Shown piece after piece: positions 28,025 to 37,135 of a stretch of 50,910 nucleotides of DNA. The translations under genes and the position numbers were made by a program. Positions within the stretch are counted from its first letter, which is position 1. Each line of letters opens with the position of its first letter. This DNA comes from a virus. The stretch spans positions 1-50,910 of IMG/VR virus record IMGVR_UViG_3300020147_000012; one strand, given 5' to 3'. The notes below the pieces were generated by a model that did not search any database, was not told the origin of the DNA, and worked only from the letters and a program-made list of their open reading frames with translations.

Positions 28025-29614
28025 ATGAACAAGAAAGTATTCCGATTCTCAGAAGTTAAAGACAAAGTAGTAAAAGCAGTAGACACTCTAGCTGACCCGA
28101 TACGTCAAACGATGTCCCCGAAAGGCGGCAACGTCATATACGAGGATGATCGTGGCGATCAGTTTGTAACAAACGACGGCGTAACGATAGCAAAGAACAT
28201 ACGGCTGAAAGATCCGGTTGAAAACGCTGTCGTCGAGATCATTAAGCACTCAGCCCTTCGGACCAATACCGAAGCCGGTGATGGAACCAGCACAACAATC
28301 CTCCTATCCAGCATCTTGATTAAGGAAGGTATCCGATTGATCGAGAATGAGGGCTGGAACAGGATGGACCTAAAACGAGAATACGAGATCTTCGCTGACC
28401 AGATGATAGAAAATCTGAAAGGACAGATCAGGAAGATAGAGTCAGACGACGACCTATTCTTTGTTTCCAAGATCTCTGCCAACAACGACGATGAGATTGC
28501 TAAAGACATCGTTCGCGTAGTCAAAGTCGCGGGCCAGGATGGCCATGTCATCATTGAGCCTAGCTTCGGCAAGGAGACAGAGATCATCGAAGATACCGGC
28601 TTCATCATTGAAGCTGGCATGTTGACTCCCGAGCTGCGGAACAATCCGCAAGCTATGATGGCATCGTACAACGATGTTCCGGTTCTTATCACCGACAAAC
28701 GCCTCTACTACGCCCAGGAAGCCGAAACGATCCTGAAGACCTGCCTCATGAATGGGTACAAGCAGGTCGTGATCGTGGCCCAGGACTTCATTGGGGAGGC
28801 ACTACCGTTCTTCGTAGCCAACCACCAGCAGGGACAGATCCAGGTATTGCTGGTTAAGGACGTACAGGCAAAGGAAGGGACAGACACGTTAGAAGACCTG
28901 GCTACCTACTTGGGTGGCAAGGTCATAGCCGAAAAGAACGGCAGCATCGTAGACAAGCTTACTATCGAAGACTTTGTTATTGCCAACCGCGTGTTTTCCG
29001 ACACCGGCAAGACAGTCATCATCCGTAAGACCGAAGACACAAAAGCGATTGAAGATCGGGTTGAAACGTTGCGTAAGGAGATGGACAAGATCGGCAACCA
29101 AGAAGACCCGAAGCACATGAAGCTCAAGAAGCGGGTATCATCACTGACCAACGGCATGGTGACGATCAAGGTTGCCGGCAATAACCCTCTCGAAATACGG
29201 GAGAAGATCTTCAGGTACGAGGACGCAGTTAATGCCGCCCGTGCAGCCATGCGTGACGGCTACCTTGTGGGAGGTGGCCTCAGCGTATTCTGGTCATTCA
29301 TGCAGACCGGAGTTCACCCAGAACTCCACAAGACCTTCAAGCGGGTGGCAGAAGCGAACATCCGTCAGATAGCGGAGAACTGCGGCCTGTACGGCGATAA
29401 CGTCATTGAGAACATCCTGACGTTTGACCCTGACATGAACACCTACGGCTTCAACGCCATGAGCGGACAATTCGAAGACCTGCTGCAAGCCGGTATCATC
29501 GACCCGTTCAAGGTTACGGAAATGGCGATCCGAAACTCAGTGTCTATCGCCAACGTGTTCATCAGTAGCGATTATATAGTTATCAACGATATAGAAGAAA
29601 AAGATGGAAAGTAA
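28025..29614 (+). CDS. groEL: Phage GroEL-type chaperonin large subunit
   Basis: A 529-residue group I chaperonin of nearly normal length. Nucleotide-site motifs are present: SPKGGN (31-36), NDGVTIA (50-56), GDGTST (85-90, GDGTT in cellular proteins), an EDAVNAARAAMRDG segment holding the catalytic Asp equivalent, and VGGG near 415-418. The C-terminus lacks the usual GGM repeats. It forms a folding cage, probably for phage capsid or fibre proteins. Start at ATG 28025; no Shine-Dalgarno sequence. It is followed by a small ORF and groES. Confidence 0.95.
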   Translation: MNKKVFRFSEVKDKVVKAVDTLADPIRQTMSPKGGNVIYEDDRGDQFVTNDGVTIAKNIRLKDPVENAVVEIIKHSALRTNTEAGDGTSTTILLSSILIKEGIRLIENEGWNRMDLKREYEIFADQMIENLKGQIRKIESDDDLFFVSKISANNDDEIAKDIVRVVKVAGQDGHVIIEPSFGKETEIIEDTGFIIEAGMLTPELRNNPQAMMASYNDVPVLITDKRLYYAQEAETILKTCLMNGYKQVVIVAQDFIGEALPFFVANHQQGQIQVLLVKDVQAKEGTDTLEDLATYLGGKVIAEKNGSIVDKLTIEDFVIANRVFSDTGKTVIIRKTEDTKAIEDRVETLRKEMDKIGNQEDPKHMKLKKRVSSLTNGMVTIKVAGNNPLEIREKIFRYEDAVNAARAAMRDGYLVGGGLSVFWSFMQTGVHPELHKTFKRVAEANIRQIAENCGLYGDNVIENILTFDPDMNTYGFNAMSGQFEDLLQAGIIDPFKVTEMAIRNSVSIANVFISSDYIVINDIEEKDGK

Positions 29615-29825
29615 CCCAACGACAGATCAGGCGGCAATCGCTGCTGAATTGAACGAGCGCAAGGAAAAGGCGGCAGTCAAGATCGAAGAGGTATTGAACG
29701 AGTTCGAACTAGGACTCCAGGCAGTATTGATCTACGGCCGCACCCAGATCAACTCAAACGTAATCCTGGTGGACGCAAGGAAGCCAGCTGAAGACAAGAA
29801 AGAAGATGGAGAAACAGCAGCCTAA
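29604..29825 (+). CDS. Small protein between GroEL and GroES (73 aa)
   Basis: It overlaps groEL by 11 bases and groES by 20. The N-terminal half is a charged helix and the middle is beta-like (LQAVLIYGRTQINSNVILVDAR), with a D/E/K-rich tail. Tight overlap on both sides suggests it belongs to the chaperonin machine, perhaps as a substrate adaptor. Family not recognised. Confidence 0.75.
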   Translation: MESNPTTDQAAIAAELNERKEKAAVKIEEVLNEFELGLQAVLIYGRTQINSNVILVDARKPAEDKKEDGETAA

Positions 29826-30117
29826 ATTGGCAGACTATACCTTTCTCCGCGACCATGCTTTGGTCAAACCGTTGGCTATGGAGTCAACGATGGGATTGGT
29901 AAAGCCGGACCAGTACGATGACAAGCCTGAAGAGGGAATCGTCATCGCGGTTGGCGAAGGGAGAATTTCAGAAAACGGCACACTGATCCCGACCAAGCTG
30001 CAAGCAGGAGATAGGATTCTGTTCAGTAAATACAGTTCAGAGCAGATACGACGTGATGGTGAAGACTATCTCCTGGTTAGAGAGGAAGACATTAAAGCAA
30101 TAGCACCACGCCAATAA
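29806..30117 (+). CDS. groES: GroES-type co-chaperonin
   Basis: A 103-residue protein with the GroES beta-barrel pattern: LRDHALVKPL, a mobile loop (about residues 26-41, MGLVKPDQYDDKPEEG), GIVIAVGEGRISENG and AGDRILFSKYSSEQI, ending VREEDIKAI. It caps the GroEL ring. The mobile loop differs from the cellular GGIVLTGS type, so it is likely matched to the phage GroEL. Confidence 0.93.
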   Translation: MEKQQPKLADYTFLRDHALVKPLAMESTMGLVKPDQYDDKPEEGIVIAVGEGRISENGTLIPTKLQAGDRILFSKYSSEQIRRDGEDYLLVREEDIKAIAPRQ

Positions 30118-30118
30118 T

Positions 30119-30322
30119 ATGAAAAACACCATCGAACAGGACTTTGCCCGACTTATTAAGGATAGTCCTACCACCAGCTCATTAGTCTGTTTCGCCCGAG
30201 CGATCAAGGGAAAGAAATATACGCCTTCATTGATAGAACGGAACTTACCCCATTTCGTCGAGAAGGATGACTATGCTGGCAGTTCGCGGGTGGAATTATT
30301 GGACTGGTTGGTGACGTTGTAA
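30119..30322 (+). CDS. Hypothetical protein after GroES (67 aa)
   Basis: A small helical protein starting one base after the groES stop. No motif. It ends the plus-strand chaperonin operon, facing the late operon. Confidence 0.7.
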   Translation: MKNTIEQDFARLIKDSPTTSSLVCFARAIKGKKYTPSLIERNLPHFVEKDDYAGSSRVELLDWLVTL

Positions 30323-30332
30323 TATAAGGGTA

Positions 30333-30403
30333 TTCTAGGGTTAATTTTCCCTAAAATGCCCCAGGACGAAGAGAAAAGACCCAGGTTGATCCTTGGGTCT
30401 TTT
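30333..30403. terminator. Bidirectional terminator between converging operons
   Basis: AAAAGACCCAGG/CCTTGGGTCTTTT (30374-30403) has A and T runs at both ends and can stop transcripts from both directions. A second stem TAGGG/CCCTA lies at 30333-30352. Confidence 0.88.
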
Positions 30404-30407
30404 GCTG

Positions 30408-33400
30408 TTAGAAACCTTTGAAATCCTTCTGTTTGTCGTCTTTGGGAATGAAGGCTCGCTTATAGGTGGCAACCACGTTTGCTTTGTCGAGGAGCTTTTC
30501 CAGCTTGTCGCGGGTTTCCTTTTCGCGCTTAGCCGCTTCCTGTTCAACATCGAAAGCGTAAGGGCGAACGCCGATCAGCTGTTGCATGATCTTGTTCTGT
30601 TCAGACACGTCTACGGTCTGCATCTGTTTGACCGAAGAGAGGATGCGGGCGTATGGGAAGTTAAGTATGAGGTTCATTCGCTCAGGGCGCAGCGAGACAT
30701 ACCAGGTAAAATCAGAGCCGTCTGATCGTTTGCCTTTGATCTCAGTGAAGCCGATCAAGTCTTTAATGACAGGAGGAGCTGATTTAAATGCTGCCGCATT
30801 GGTAACGTCCGACAACATCTTGCCTTGGAAGAACGAGTAGCCAGACATCTGTTCGACAGGAGTTCTGACCAGCGGGGAGATCGAACCCAGGAAGACATTA
30901 GGCTGGAAAGCGACAAAGGGTTGTTCAAGCGGCGTGCCAAGACCTGTCAGGATCTCAACGGTGCTGCCTTTCTTCTTGGACAAGATGCCTACGCCTTGCG
31001 TCACCCAGTCAGGGAGAGCGGCTTTTTCTTCTTCGGTCAGTTCACCGCCCGAAAGAACGTCACCCAATGTTTGAATAGTCTTAGCCTGAGCCGCAACACG
31101 GCCAGGGGTAGTTACGAGAGACCGAGCCTGAAGCTCCAGGTTCTTGCGGGTGAATGTATAGAAAGGAATCATTCGGCGCAAGAAAGTACGCTCGAAGTTT
31201 GTGAGGTTTTGGTAGTCGAACAAGAACATCTTAGTCCGCTGAGCGGCCAACGTTACATCGCCAGTGTTCTTAAGGTTGGCAATGAAGTCCACCAAACGAG
31301 CCTGTTCTTCAACTAACTTACCGACAGCGAAACCAGCGTCAACAGGAGCTTTAATAGCCTTCTTTGCACCCTTCTTGACCGTCATATTCTTCATGCCAGG
31401 GAAAAGATCAGAGCCGCCAATAGGAGTAACGTCCATTGCCCCAGAGAACTTGCCACCGAAAGCTACGCCATTGGTTTTAATGGCTTCACGCAATTCGCCA
31501 AAGCTCCATTCATGGCCAGTGGCATCAGTGAATAATTTCTTGGTCATCAATTCGTAAAGTTCATCCTGAGCTTTGTTGGTCACTTTTGTTTGTGATCCAT
31601 TAACAAGCCCCTCTTTAAAGAGCATACTATCAGACATTCCTAAGTTGCCGTCACGAATCAGTTCGTCATTTTTTCTACTCAAGAAATCATCCATTATTTT
31701 ACCAGCTTTATCTCGACCAAAAGCTCTCTGAATACCGGAGATAAAACTTTTAACTAGATTCTTCATGTGTCCAAAAACCGAACGTGTAGCAGAGTCCATC
31801 GCCTTAAATCGGTCAAAGGTCTTATCAGTAAGATTTTCAGCAAACCATTCATCAATATTCTTGAGTCGGTAAGTCTCATTACTATACATAGTCTTCCAAT
31901 AATCAGAGTCCAGTTCCTTCTTGAGAAATGGTTCAGCTTTGGGGAACTCCTTAATGAAAGCATCTCTTTCTACCGTGGTCATGCCACCAGCATTATCCAG
32001 TAGTTTTTCCCATTCTGGGTGGGACTTAATGTAAGTTTTTTTATCACGCTCGAAGGTCTTTTTAACCCCTGCGATTTGATCTTCTGGTAGGAAGCGTGAT
32101 AATGAGTGCCATAACTCATGGATAACAGTACGATCAAACTTGCCACCGTTTTCAGTGATGCTCTTTTTAAATATTGATACAACACTTCTACCAAATTCAT
32201 ACTGCCCTTGTTGGCCTCCGTTCTTAAATATCTGAAGACCTACATCATCAAACATATGTTCTCCTATGTCATCGACAAATCTTTGAATAGCATCAATCTG
32301 TTCACGAGGAATAGCTAATGCAGTTTTATCAACTAACTGCTTAGCCTTAGAATACGGAAGCGTATCTCCCTCTCTTGCAAGTTGCCTTTCAGCTGACATA
32401 CCAAATCCTGTATCAGCTCGAAGTTTGGCAATGAGTTCGTCTGCACCACGAGGAATATCCACACCCTGTCTTTCCGCTGCTGGCACAAACGGTTCACGTG
32501 CTCGACCCAAATCTATTCGTTGATTAAGTTGTGATTCCTTACTGTATAGGGAATCTATATCTTTCTTTGTACCAACTACAAAATCTGCCATGTCTTCAAC
32601 AGTATTGCTTGGTAATACTGTTGCTTTTTTGGATATTGAAGCAGGATTAAATGCCATTGCCTCAGCCTGAAGCTTGGCGAACTTGCGGTCCAAGTAAACC
32701 AATTGGGCAGCCTGGCTGTGAATAGCAGGATTGAGAGAGTGAACGCCCAGGTCCATCATGTGCAGGAAGACGTTCGAAATAGCATTGCGGCCGTGGAAGG
32801 CTGGGAAGATCGCCGTAACCGAAGCTTTCCACAGGTTCTGGAGGCCATCAAAAGCTTTCAAGAACTCGTTAGAAGCAGGGTCAGTGATGACCGCACCGGC
32901 GAAATCTTCGATCCTTTTAGCGACTGCTGGATGGAAGAGGATGTGTTCGCCTTCGGAGCCGAGGATCATGCCAGCATCGAAATCCGCCATATCCTTGATC
33001 TTCTTGGCATTGAGCTTGACCCAACCCTGCGGAGCGACAGTCTCGTAAGCCCCCATCTTGGAAGCCACCTCACGCATCAGAAGCTTAGCCGTGCTTGCCT
33101 TGATGTTATCCATAGACCGCGCCACATGGGCGGTAATGATGTTGTCGTCGAAGATCTCCATGCCGGAGTTCTTCATTTCCTTGAAGACGTTATCAATTAC
33201 TTTCTGGTCCTTCTCGCCAAGTACCACCTGTTCCAACTTATCCAACGAAGCATCATCAGACTTAAAGATCGTCTGGTCGATAGTACGTTGCTTTACTGCG
33301 CCGGTAGCGTCAGATAGGGGACGGGTGAAAGGGATAGCCTGGATCTTGCTCGGCACGAGCATGTGCGGCACGTGATTGTCACGAAAGGCGACAGGGATGC

Positions 33401-34631
33401 CTGACTTCTTCAGGAACTCGAACTCCTTCTCACTGAAACCTTGGAGCTGCTTATAGGCCCTGGCCAGGCGTTCGTCAGTCGGCAGCTTGCCCGCTTCCAC
33501 GGCAGCCGTCAGGAACTTGGCCTCGTTTGTATTTAAATTGTTTGCTTTGACGATGGCCGGAAGCTTGAGAAGCCGATCATCTTTTAGGGACTCAGCCAGA
33601 TCACGAGCCTTAGTTTCCAGGCCTACGTATTCTTCAGGCAGCCTTACCCAGCCGGAGTCGGTCTTTACCATTGCTGGATCAAAGAGAGCTGTTACGCTGG
33701 AGCGGATGGGAGCAGTCAGATTGTCGATAAAGGTAAAGCCTGGGATCATCTCCATAGCAGCATTGATGCGCTGGCCTGAGAGGACGGACTTGCCGAAGAA
33801 CTTGATGCCACCCTTATCAATAATAGTTTCTGCCATATGAGGAGCCTTTTCCAATAGGTTAGTTAAGGCCTTCTTGGCAAAGTCAGGATCAAGGGGAGCG
33901 TCAATCGTTTTCTTGAGCACATCATCTAGGGCCTCATCAGCAAGATCGTAAATCTCGCCAGGACCACGCATGGCCTTGGCGTTCTTGAAGTTCTTCAATC
34001 GTTCCGTCAATTCCAGACCCTTGGCCAACCCGTTCTTCTGAGCTTCAACGGCCTTGAGATATTTGTAGACCTGTTGGCCCTCGTCGCTGACAGCGGCAGC
34101 TGCGGACGCTTTCTTGCCAAGCTGAGCAGCAGCCTTCTCTCCAAGCGTAACCTTAGTCGTAGCCCGCAGACCGGCAATACCTGAACCGGCACCAAAGGTA
34201 ACGTAGGTGAGGGGATCAAGCACGATGTCTGTAGCGGTACGAACCAAAAAACCGCCGACCTTTTGCATACGGGTAGCGTTGGGATCGGCTTGGCCGAAGA
34301 TCACGTCAGAGGTTGAGATGTTCTGGTCGATAGCTTCTCCTACCGTGTAATCGTCAGAAAGGACACCGGCTACGATCTGGTTAGGAACCGAGATAACGTC
34401 AATGAACTTCTTGAAAGAGTTCTTGAAGGTGTCGCTAACGGTAGAGAGGATGCCCGTAGTAGGGTGGGCCAGTTCTTCAGCGGCTTCGCTGACAGCACCG
34501 CCTTTTGCCCGAGCCAATTCCAACAACCCCGCCGAGGTGGTCAGATCCACATTCGTCGAGCTGCCGAATGAGCTAAATGAACCAAATCCGCTGCTGGAGT
34601 TTTGGTTTGTCCTTTGTTGCCTAAATGCCAC
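30408..34631 (-). CDS. Large virion (ejection-type) protein with inserted HExxH metallopeptidase domain
   Basis: A 1407-residue protein started at GTG 34631, last of the late operon. The outer parts (about 1-660 and 1015-1407) are alanine-rich helical, with FDYQNLTNFERTFLRRMIPF (near residue 1160), a pattern I associate with large internal or ejected proteins of podovirus-like phages. The middle (about 660-1015) looks different: the DNA is more AT-rich and the protein holds VIHELWHSL with H838, E839 and H842, a zinc metallopeptidase signature, followed by a helical segment with possible third ligands. The protease may process virion proteins or act in the host cell after ejection. Confidence in the virion role is moderate. 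Confidence 0.8.
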   Translation of the reverse strand: MAFRQQRTNQNSSSGFGSFSSFGSSTNVDLTTSAGLLELARAKGGAVSEAAEELAHPTTGILSTVSDTFKNSFKKFIDVISVPNQIVAGVLSDDYTVGEAIDQNISTSDVIFGQADPNATRMQKVGGFLVRTATDIVLDPLTYVTFGAGSGIAGLRATTKVTLGEKAAAQLGKKASAAAAVSDEGQQVYKYLKAVEAQKNGLAKGLELTERLKNFKNAKAMRGPGEIYDLADEALDDVLKKTIDAPLDPDFAKKALTNLLEKAPHMAETIIDKGGIKFFGKSVLSGQRINAAMEMIPGFTFIDNLTAPIRSSVTALFDPAMVKTDSGWVRLPEEYVGLETKARDLAESLKDDRLLKLPAIVKANNLNTNEAKFLTAAVEAGKLPTDERLARAYKQLQGFSEKEFEFLKKSGIPVAFRDNHVPHMLVPSKIQAIPFTRPLSDATGAVKQRTIDQTIFKSDDASLDKLEQVVLGEKDQKVIDNVFKEMKNSGMEIFDDNIITAHVARSMDNIKASTAKLLMREVASKMGAYETVAPQGWVKLNAKKIKDMADFDAGMILGSEGEHILFHPAVAKRIEDFAGAVITDPASNEFLKAFDGLQNLWKASVTAIFPAFHGRNAISNVFLHMMDLGVHSLNPAIHSQAAQLVYLDRKFAKLQAEAMAFNPASISKKATVLPSNTVEDMADFVVGTKKDIDSLYSKESQLNQRIDLGRAREPFVPAAERQGVDIPRGADELIAKLRADTGFGMSAERQLAREGDTLPYSKAKQLVDKTALAIPREQIDAIQRFVDDIGEHMFDDVGLQIFKNGGQQGQYEFGRSVVSIFKKSITENGGKFDRTVIHELWHSLSRFLPEDQIAGVKKTFERDKKTYIKSHPEWEKLLDNAGGMTTVERDAFIKEFPKAEPFLKKELDSDYWKTMYSNETYRLKNIDEWFAENLTDKTFDRFKAMDSATRSVFGHMKNLVKSFISGIQRAFGRDKAGKIMDDFLSRKNDELIRDGNLGMSDSMLFKEGLVNGSQTKVTNKAQDELYELMTKKLFTDATGHEWSFGELREAIKTNGVAFGGKFSGAMDVTPIGGSDLFPGMKNMTVKKGAKKAIKAPVDAGFAVGKLVEEQARLVDFIANLKNTGDVTLAAQRTKMFLFDYQNLTNFERTFLRRMIPFYTFTRKNLELQARSLVTTPGRVAAQAKTIQTLGDVLSGGELTEEEKAALPDWVTQGVGILSKKKGSTVEILTGLGTPLEQPFVAFQPNVFLGSISPLVRTPVEQMSGYSFFQGKMLSDVTNAAAFKSAPPVIKDLIGFTEIKGKRSDGSDFTWYVSLRPERMNLILNFPYARILSSVKQMQTVDVSEQNKIMQQLIGVRPYAFDVEQEAAKREKETRDKLEKLLDKANVVATYKRAFIPKDDKQKDFKGF

Positions 34632-34634
34632 GTT

Positions 34635-35819
34635 TTATTTAAAGATGCCTTTCGGCTTATTGCCGGTGAAGAATTGAGCAACGGCCTTGCCTGGTGCTTC
34701 GGCAACCTTGCCAAGTTGTTTTGCCACATTAACAGCAGGGACACCGCTCTTCTTAGGTGCTGGCTGAGAAGCCAAGATTGAAGCGTAAGCAGTTCGTGCC
34801 TTTTCTTCAGAGTAAGATTTAGGAGAGCTACCAACTTCAGACAAGAACTGGTTGATGTTCTTGCCGGACTTAACAGCATTAGCCGCCATAGAGTTTAGCT
34901 CTGACGCTTCTTCCTGATCCTGGCGCATGATCTCGCCATAGACCAAAGCCGCATCTTCAGAGCCATCCAAACCAGCCAAGAAGCCGGTATCACCGTTACG
35001 ATAAGCAGAGGCCAAAGCAGCAGCCGTAATAGAGTCAATGCGGTTAACTTTATCTCCCTGCAATGCCTTAGCAGCCTGAGCCTTGGAGTTAGCAATTTCA
35101 GCCCTGATCTTCTGTAATTGGAGCTGTCGTTCTTCTGATGCGTAAGGAGCGGCCCGAGCAACAATAGTTTCGATAGTGTCTCCTTCTTTAGTAGGCACAC
35201 CAAATTCCATAGCAATCTGAGAGATTGCCTTCCTTTCTTCGAACGATTGAGCCTTAGCCAAACGCTCCTCAGTCTTCATAGCCAATCCGAATTGGTCACG
35301 AGACAAACGCTGGTTTTCCCGTTGGACAGCCAAGCTGGAAAGGGAAAGGAGGTTTTCAAAGACACGTTGCTGTGCCTGGGTTTTGTATTCGATAGCTTTG
35401 AGCTGGAGTTCAGAGATCTTGCCAGCAGCTTCTGCTTCGCCAGCCAAGATCAGTTCTTGTTTGCGCTGAGCCAGGTCGTTGAGGTTCTTGTCCACGGTCC
35501 CGACTATTTCACGGAGGACACCCATGTTCGTAGCGAACCCAGCACGACCTTCCAAGTTGCCGGTAATAGCCCTCTGTCCTTCTTCCTGGGCATAACCGAT
35601 CTCACGGCCAAACTGAGATTCTATACGCTGAGCACTGGCTTGTTGGCCAGCTTGAACACCCTTAATAGCCTCGCCAATTTTGCTTTCGAGTTCAGTGTCT
35701 TGAGAGGAGATGACTTCCGATTGGGAAAGTAGACGACTTTGGAGAGTATCTAGGAACTTATCGGACTGTGCGCCAGTGTTCGGGTTAGTGATTGTTTTCT
35801 GTTTCGGAGTAGTAGCCAT
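34635..35819 (-). CDS. Helical virion protein, probable ejection protein (394 aa)
   Basis: Rich in A, Q and E, almost entirely helical, with long coiled-coil stretches. Its place between the adaptor gene and the 1407-residue protein matches internal/ejection proteins of podoviruses. It has its own promoter with a leader of about five bases. Confidence 0.7.
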   Translation of the reverse strand: MATTPKQKTITNPNTGAQSDKFLDTLQSRLLSQSEVISSQDTELESKIGEAIKGVQAGQQASAQRIESQFGREIGYAQEEGQRAITGNLEGRAGFATNMGVLREIVGTVDKNLNDLAQRKQELILAGEAEAAGKISELQLKAIEYKTQAQQRVFENLLSLSSLAVQRENQRLSRDQFGLAMKTEERLAKAQSFEERKAISQIAMEFGVPTKEGDTIETIVARAAPYASEERQLQLQKIRAEIANSKAQAAKALQGDKVNRIDSITAAALASAYRNGDTGFLAGLDGSEDAALVYGEIMRQDQEEASELNSMAANAVKSGKNINQFLSEVGSSPKSYSEEKARTAYASILASQPAPKKSGVPAVNVAKQLGKVAEAPGKAVAQFFTGNKPKGIFK

Positions 35820-35831
35820 TCTGACTTATAT

Positions 35832-35860
35832 ATTATACCATAAATTTGTCATACTTGCAA
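35832..35860 (-). promoter_or_regulatory. Promoter of the ejection-protein unit
   Basis: Minus-strand TTGCAA, 17-bp spacer, TATGG-TATAAT. Confidence 0.85.
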
Positions 35861-37093
35861 CTAGCGGCGGTAGCGATAACGCCGGTTGAAGTTAATGCTT
35901 CGAACCTTAAAGTTCTTTTCTTCGGGGGTCTTGGAAGTAGGGAAGATCTTACGTGCTCGTTCAAGCTGTTTGTTGGCCTCGTCTTCTTGGACCAGGGCAT
36001 CGTTGTAGAGCCGAAGAGGTGATTTGAAGAGCAAACCAGCTGCCTTGTGAGCTATCGCGTACTTGTACTGATCGTACTTACCAGAGAAGAACGGGACATC
36101 AGTAGTAGCCGAGAAGGCGTAAATGTCAGTGCCGGAATTGTTCTTGCCAACCACCCAAGAGACATAGCGGAAGGTAAGCTTCTCAGGCCGGACAACGCGA
36201 AGATAGTCCAAACGGAAGTCGGTATCGTCGCCCTGGGAAACTGTGTAGTTAAAATCGAAACGATAGTAGGTGATATCGCCGGCGTCAGGAGTGCCGGTAG
36301 GAGTAGCATCAGCCCAATTGACCTTGATGGTATTGTCGCCATTGGCAAAGGCCGAACCGTTTATATCCGTCGTAACGGTAGCGGACCAATAGTTTGAGGA
36401 ATCGGTTCCCCAATAGAAGGTGATCGAGCTGAAGTTGGTAACATTAGGAATGTAGGCTTCGAATACCCAGCTAGCCAGGTCTTCGAGATCGGACAAGTCG
36501 GCCGAGTTGGCATCCTCGTTGTAGATAGTAGCCCTGTTGTTTCCTGACTGAGAAACGTCTACGTCAAAGTTCAGAGAACCGTTACCGCTCGTATATTCAG
36601 CCGTATCAATAGTGACGTTAGTAGCGTCAGAGTTGGTGGTATCAGCTTGCCATGTCCCGCCGCCGTCGGTCAAAGAATCGAACTCAGAGATGACCTGAGC
36701 CTGGTATTGAGGGTTGTAGATGATCCCTAAGTACCAGTCGTCATCCTGGTATTCGATTGCGTAGGAAGGTTCCTGGGAGCCTTCAGCGATCTCGGAAGCA
36801 ATCTCCCTGCCGTCCTTACGGGTGAAAGGGGGATAGTTCTTGCCCACGGCCCGCCTTAGTTCGGTAGGTTCCTGGATGTCAGGCACAAGAGCCGTGATCT
36901 TGTAATAGTTCACGGTATCAATAAAGTCGATCTCTTGCGTGCTTACGTTATGATCGTTACCTAGCTCTTCATTGAGCCAGACAACGGCTTCGGTCAAAGC
37001 TTGGAATCGTTCTGCTTGGGAGATGCGGTCGGTTGAGGAGTCACCAATGTTCGTATCGAGGTTGGTGATGAGGTTTGCGAGAGTGACAGCCAT
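35861..37093 (-). CDS. Head-tail adaptor-like protein with inserted jelly-roll domain
   Basis: A 410-residue protein. The first 130 residues (TEAVVWLNEELG, FIDTVNYYKITALVP, PPFTRKDGREI) and the last 100 (YKYAIAHKAAGLLFKSPLRLYNDALVQEDEANKQLERARK) read like an adaptor/tail-tubular protein. Between them (about 140-305) lies a beta-rich, D/S/T/N-rich domain resembling a carbohydrate-binding jelly roll (GNGSLNFDVDVSQ, WVFEAYIPN, YRFDFNYTVSQ). It may display a binding surface at the neck. Leader about six bases. Confidence 0.65.
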   Translation of the reverse strand: MAVTLANLITNLDTNIGDSSTDRISQAERFQALTEAVVWLNEELGNDHNVSTQEIDFIDTVNYYKITALVPDIQEPTELRRAVGKNYPPFTRKDGREIASEIAEGSQEPSYAIEYQDDDWYLGIIYNPQYQAQVISEFDSLTDGGGTWQADTTNSDATNVTIDTAEYTSGNGSLNFDVDVSQSGNNRATIYNEDANSADLSDLEDLASWVFEAYIPNVTNFSSITFYWGTDSSNYWSATVTTDINGSAFANGDNTIKVNWADATPTGTPDAGDITYYRFDFNYTVSQGDDTDFRLDYLRVVRPEKLTFRYVSWVVGKNNSGTDIYAFSATTDVPFFSGKYDQYKYAIAHKAAGLLFKSPLRLYNDALVQEDEANKQLERARKIFPTSKTPEEKNFKVRSINFNRRYRYRR

Positions 37094-37106
37094 ATTGCGT
37101 TTCTAT

Positions 37107-37135
37107 ATTATACCACAGATTTTAGTTTATTTCAA
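37107..37135 (-). promoter_or_regulatory. Promoter of the adaptor gene
   Basis: Minus-strand TTGAAA, 17-bp spacer, TGTGG-TATAAT, at the end of the preceding gene. Confidence 0.87.
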
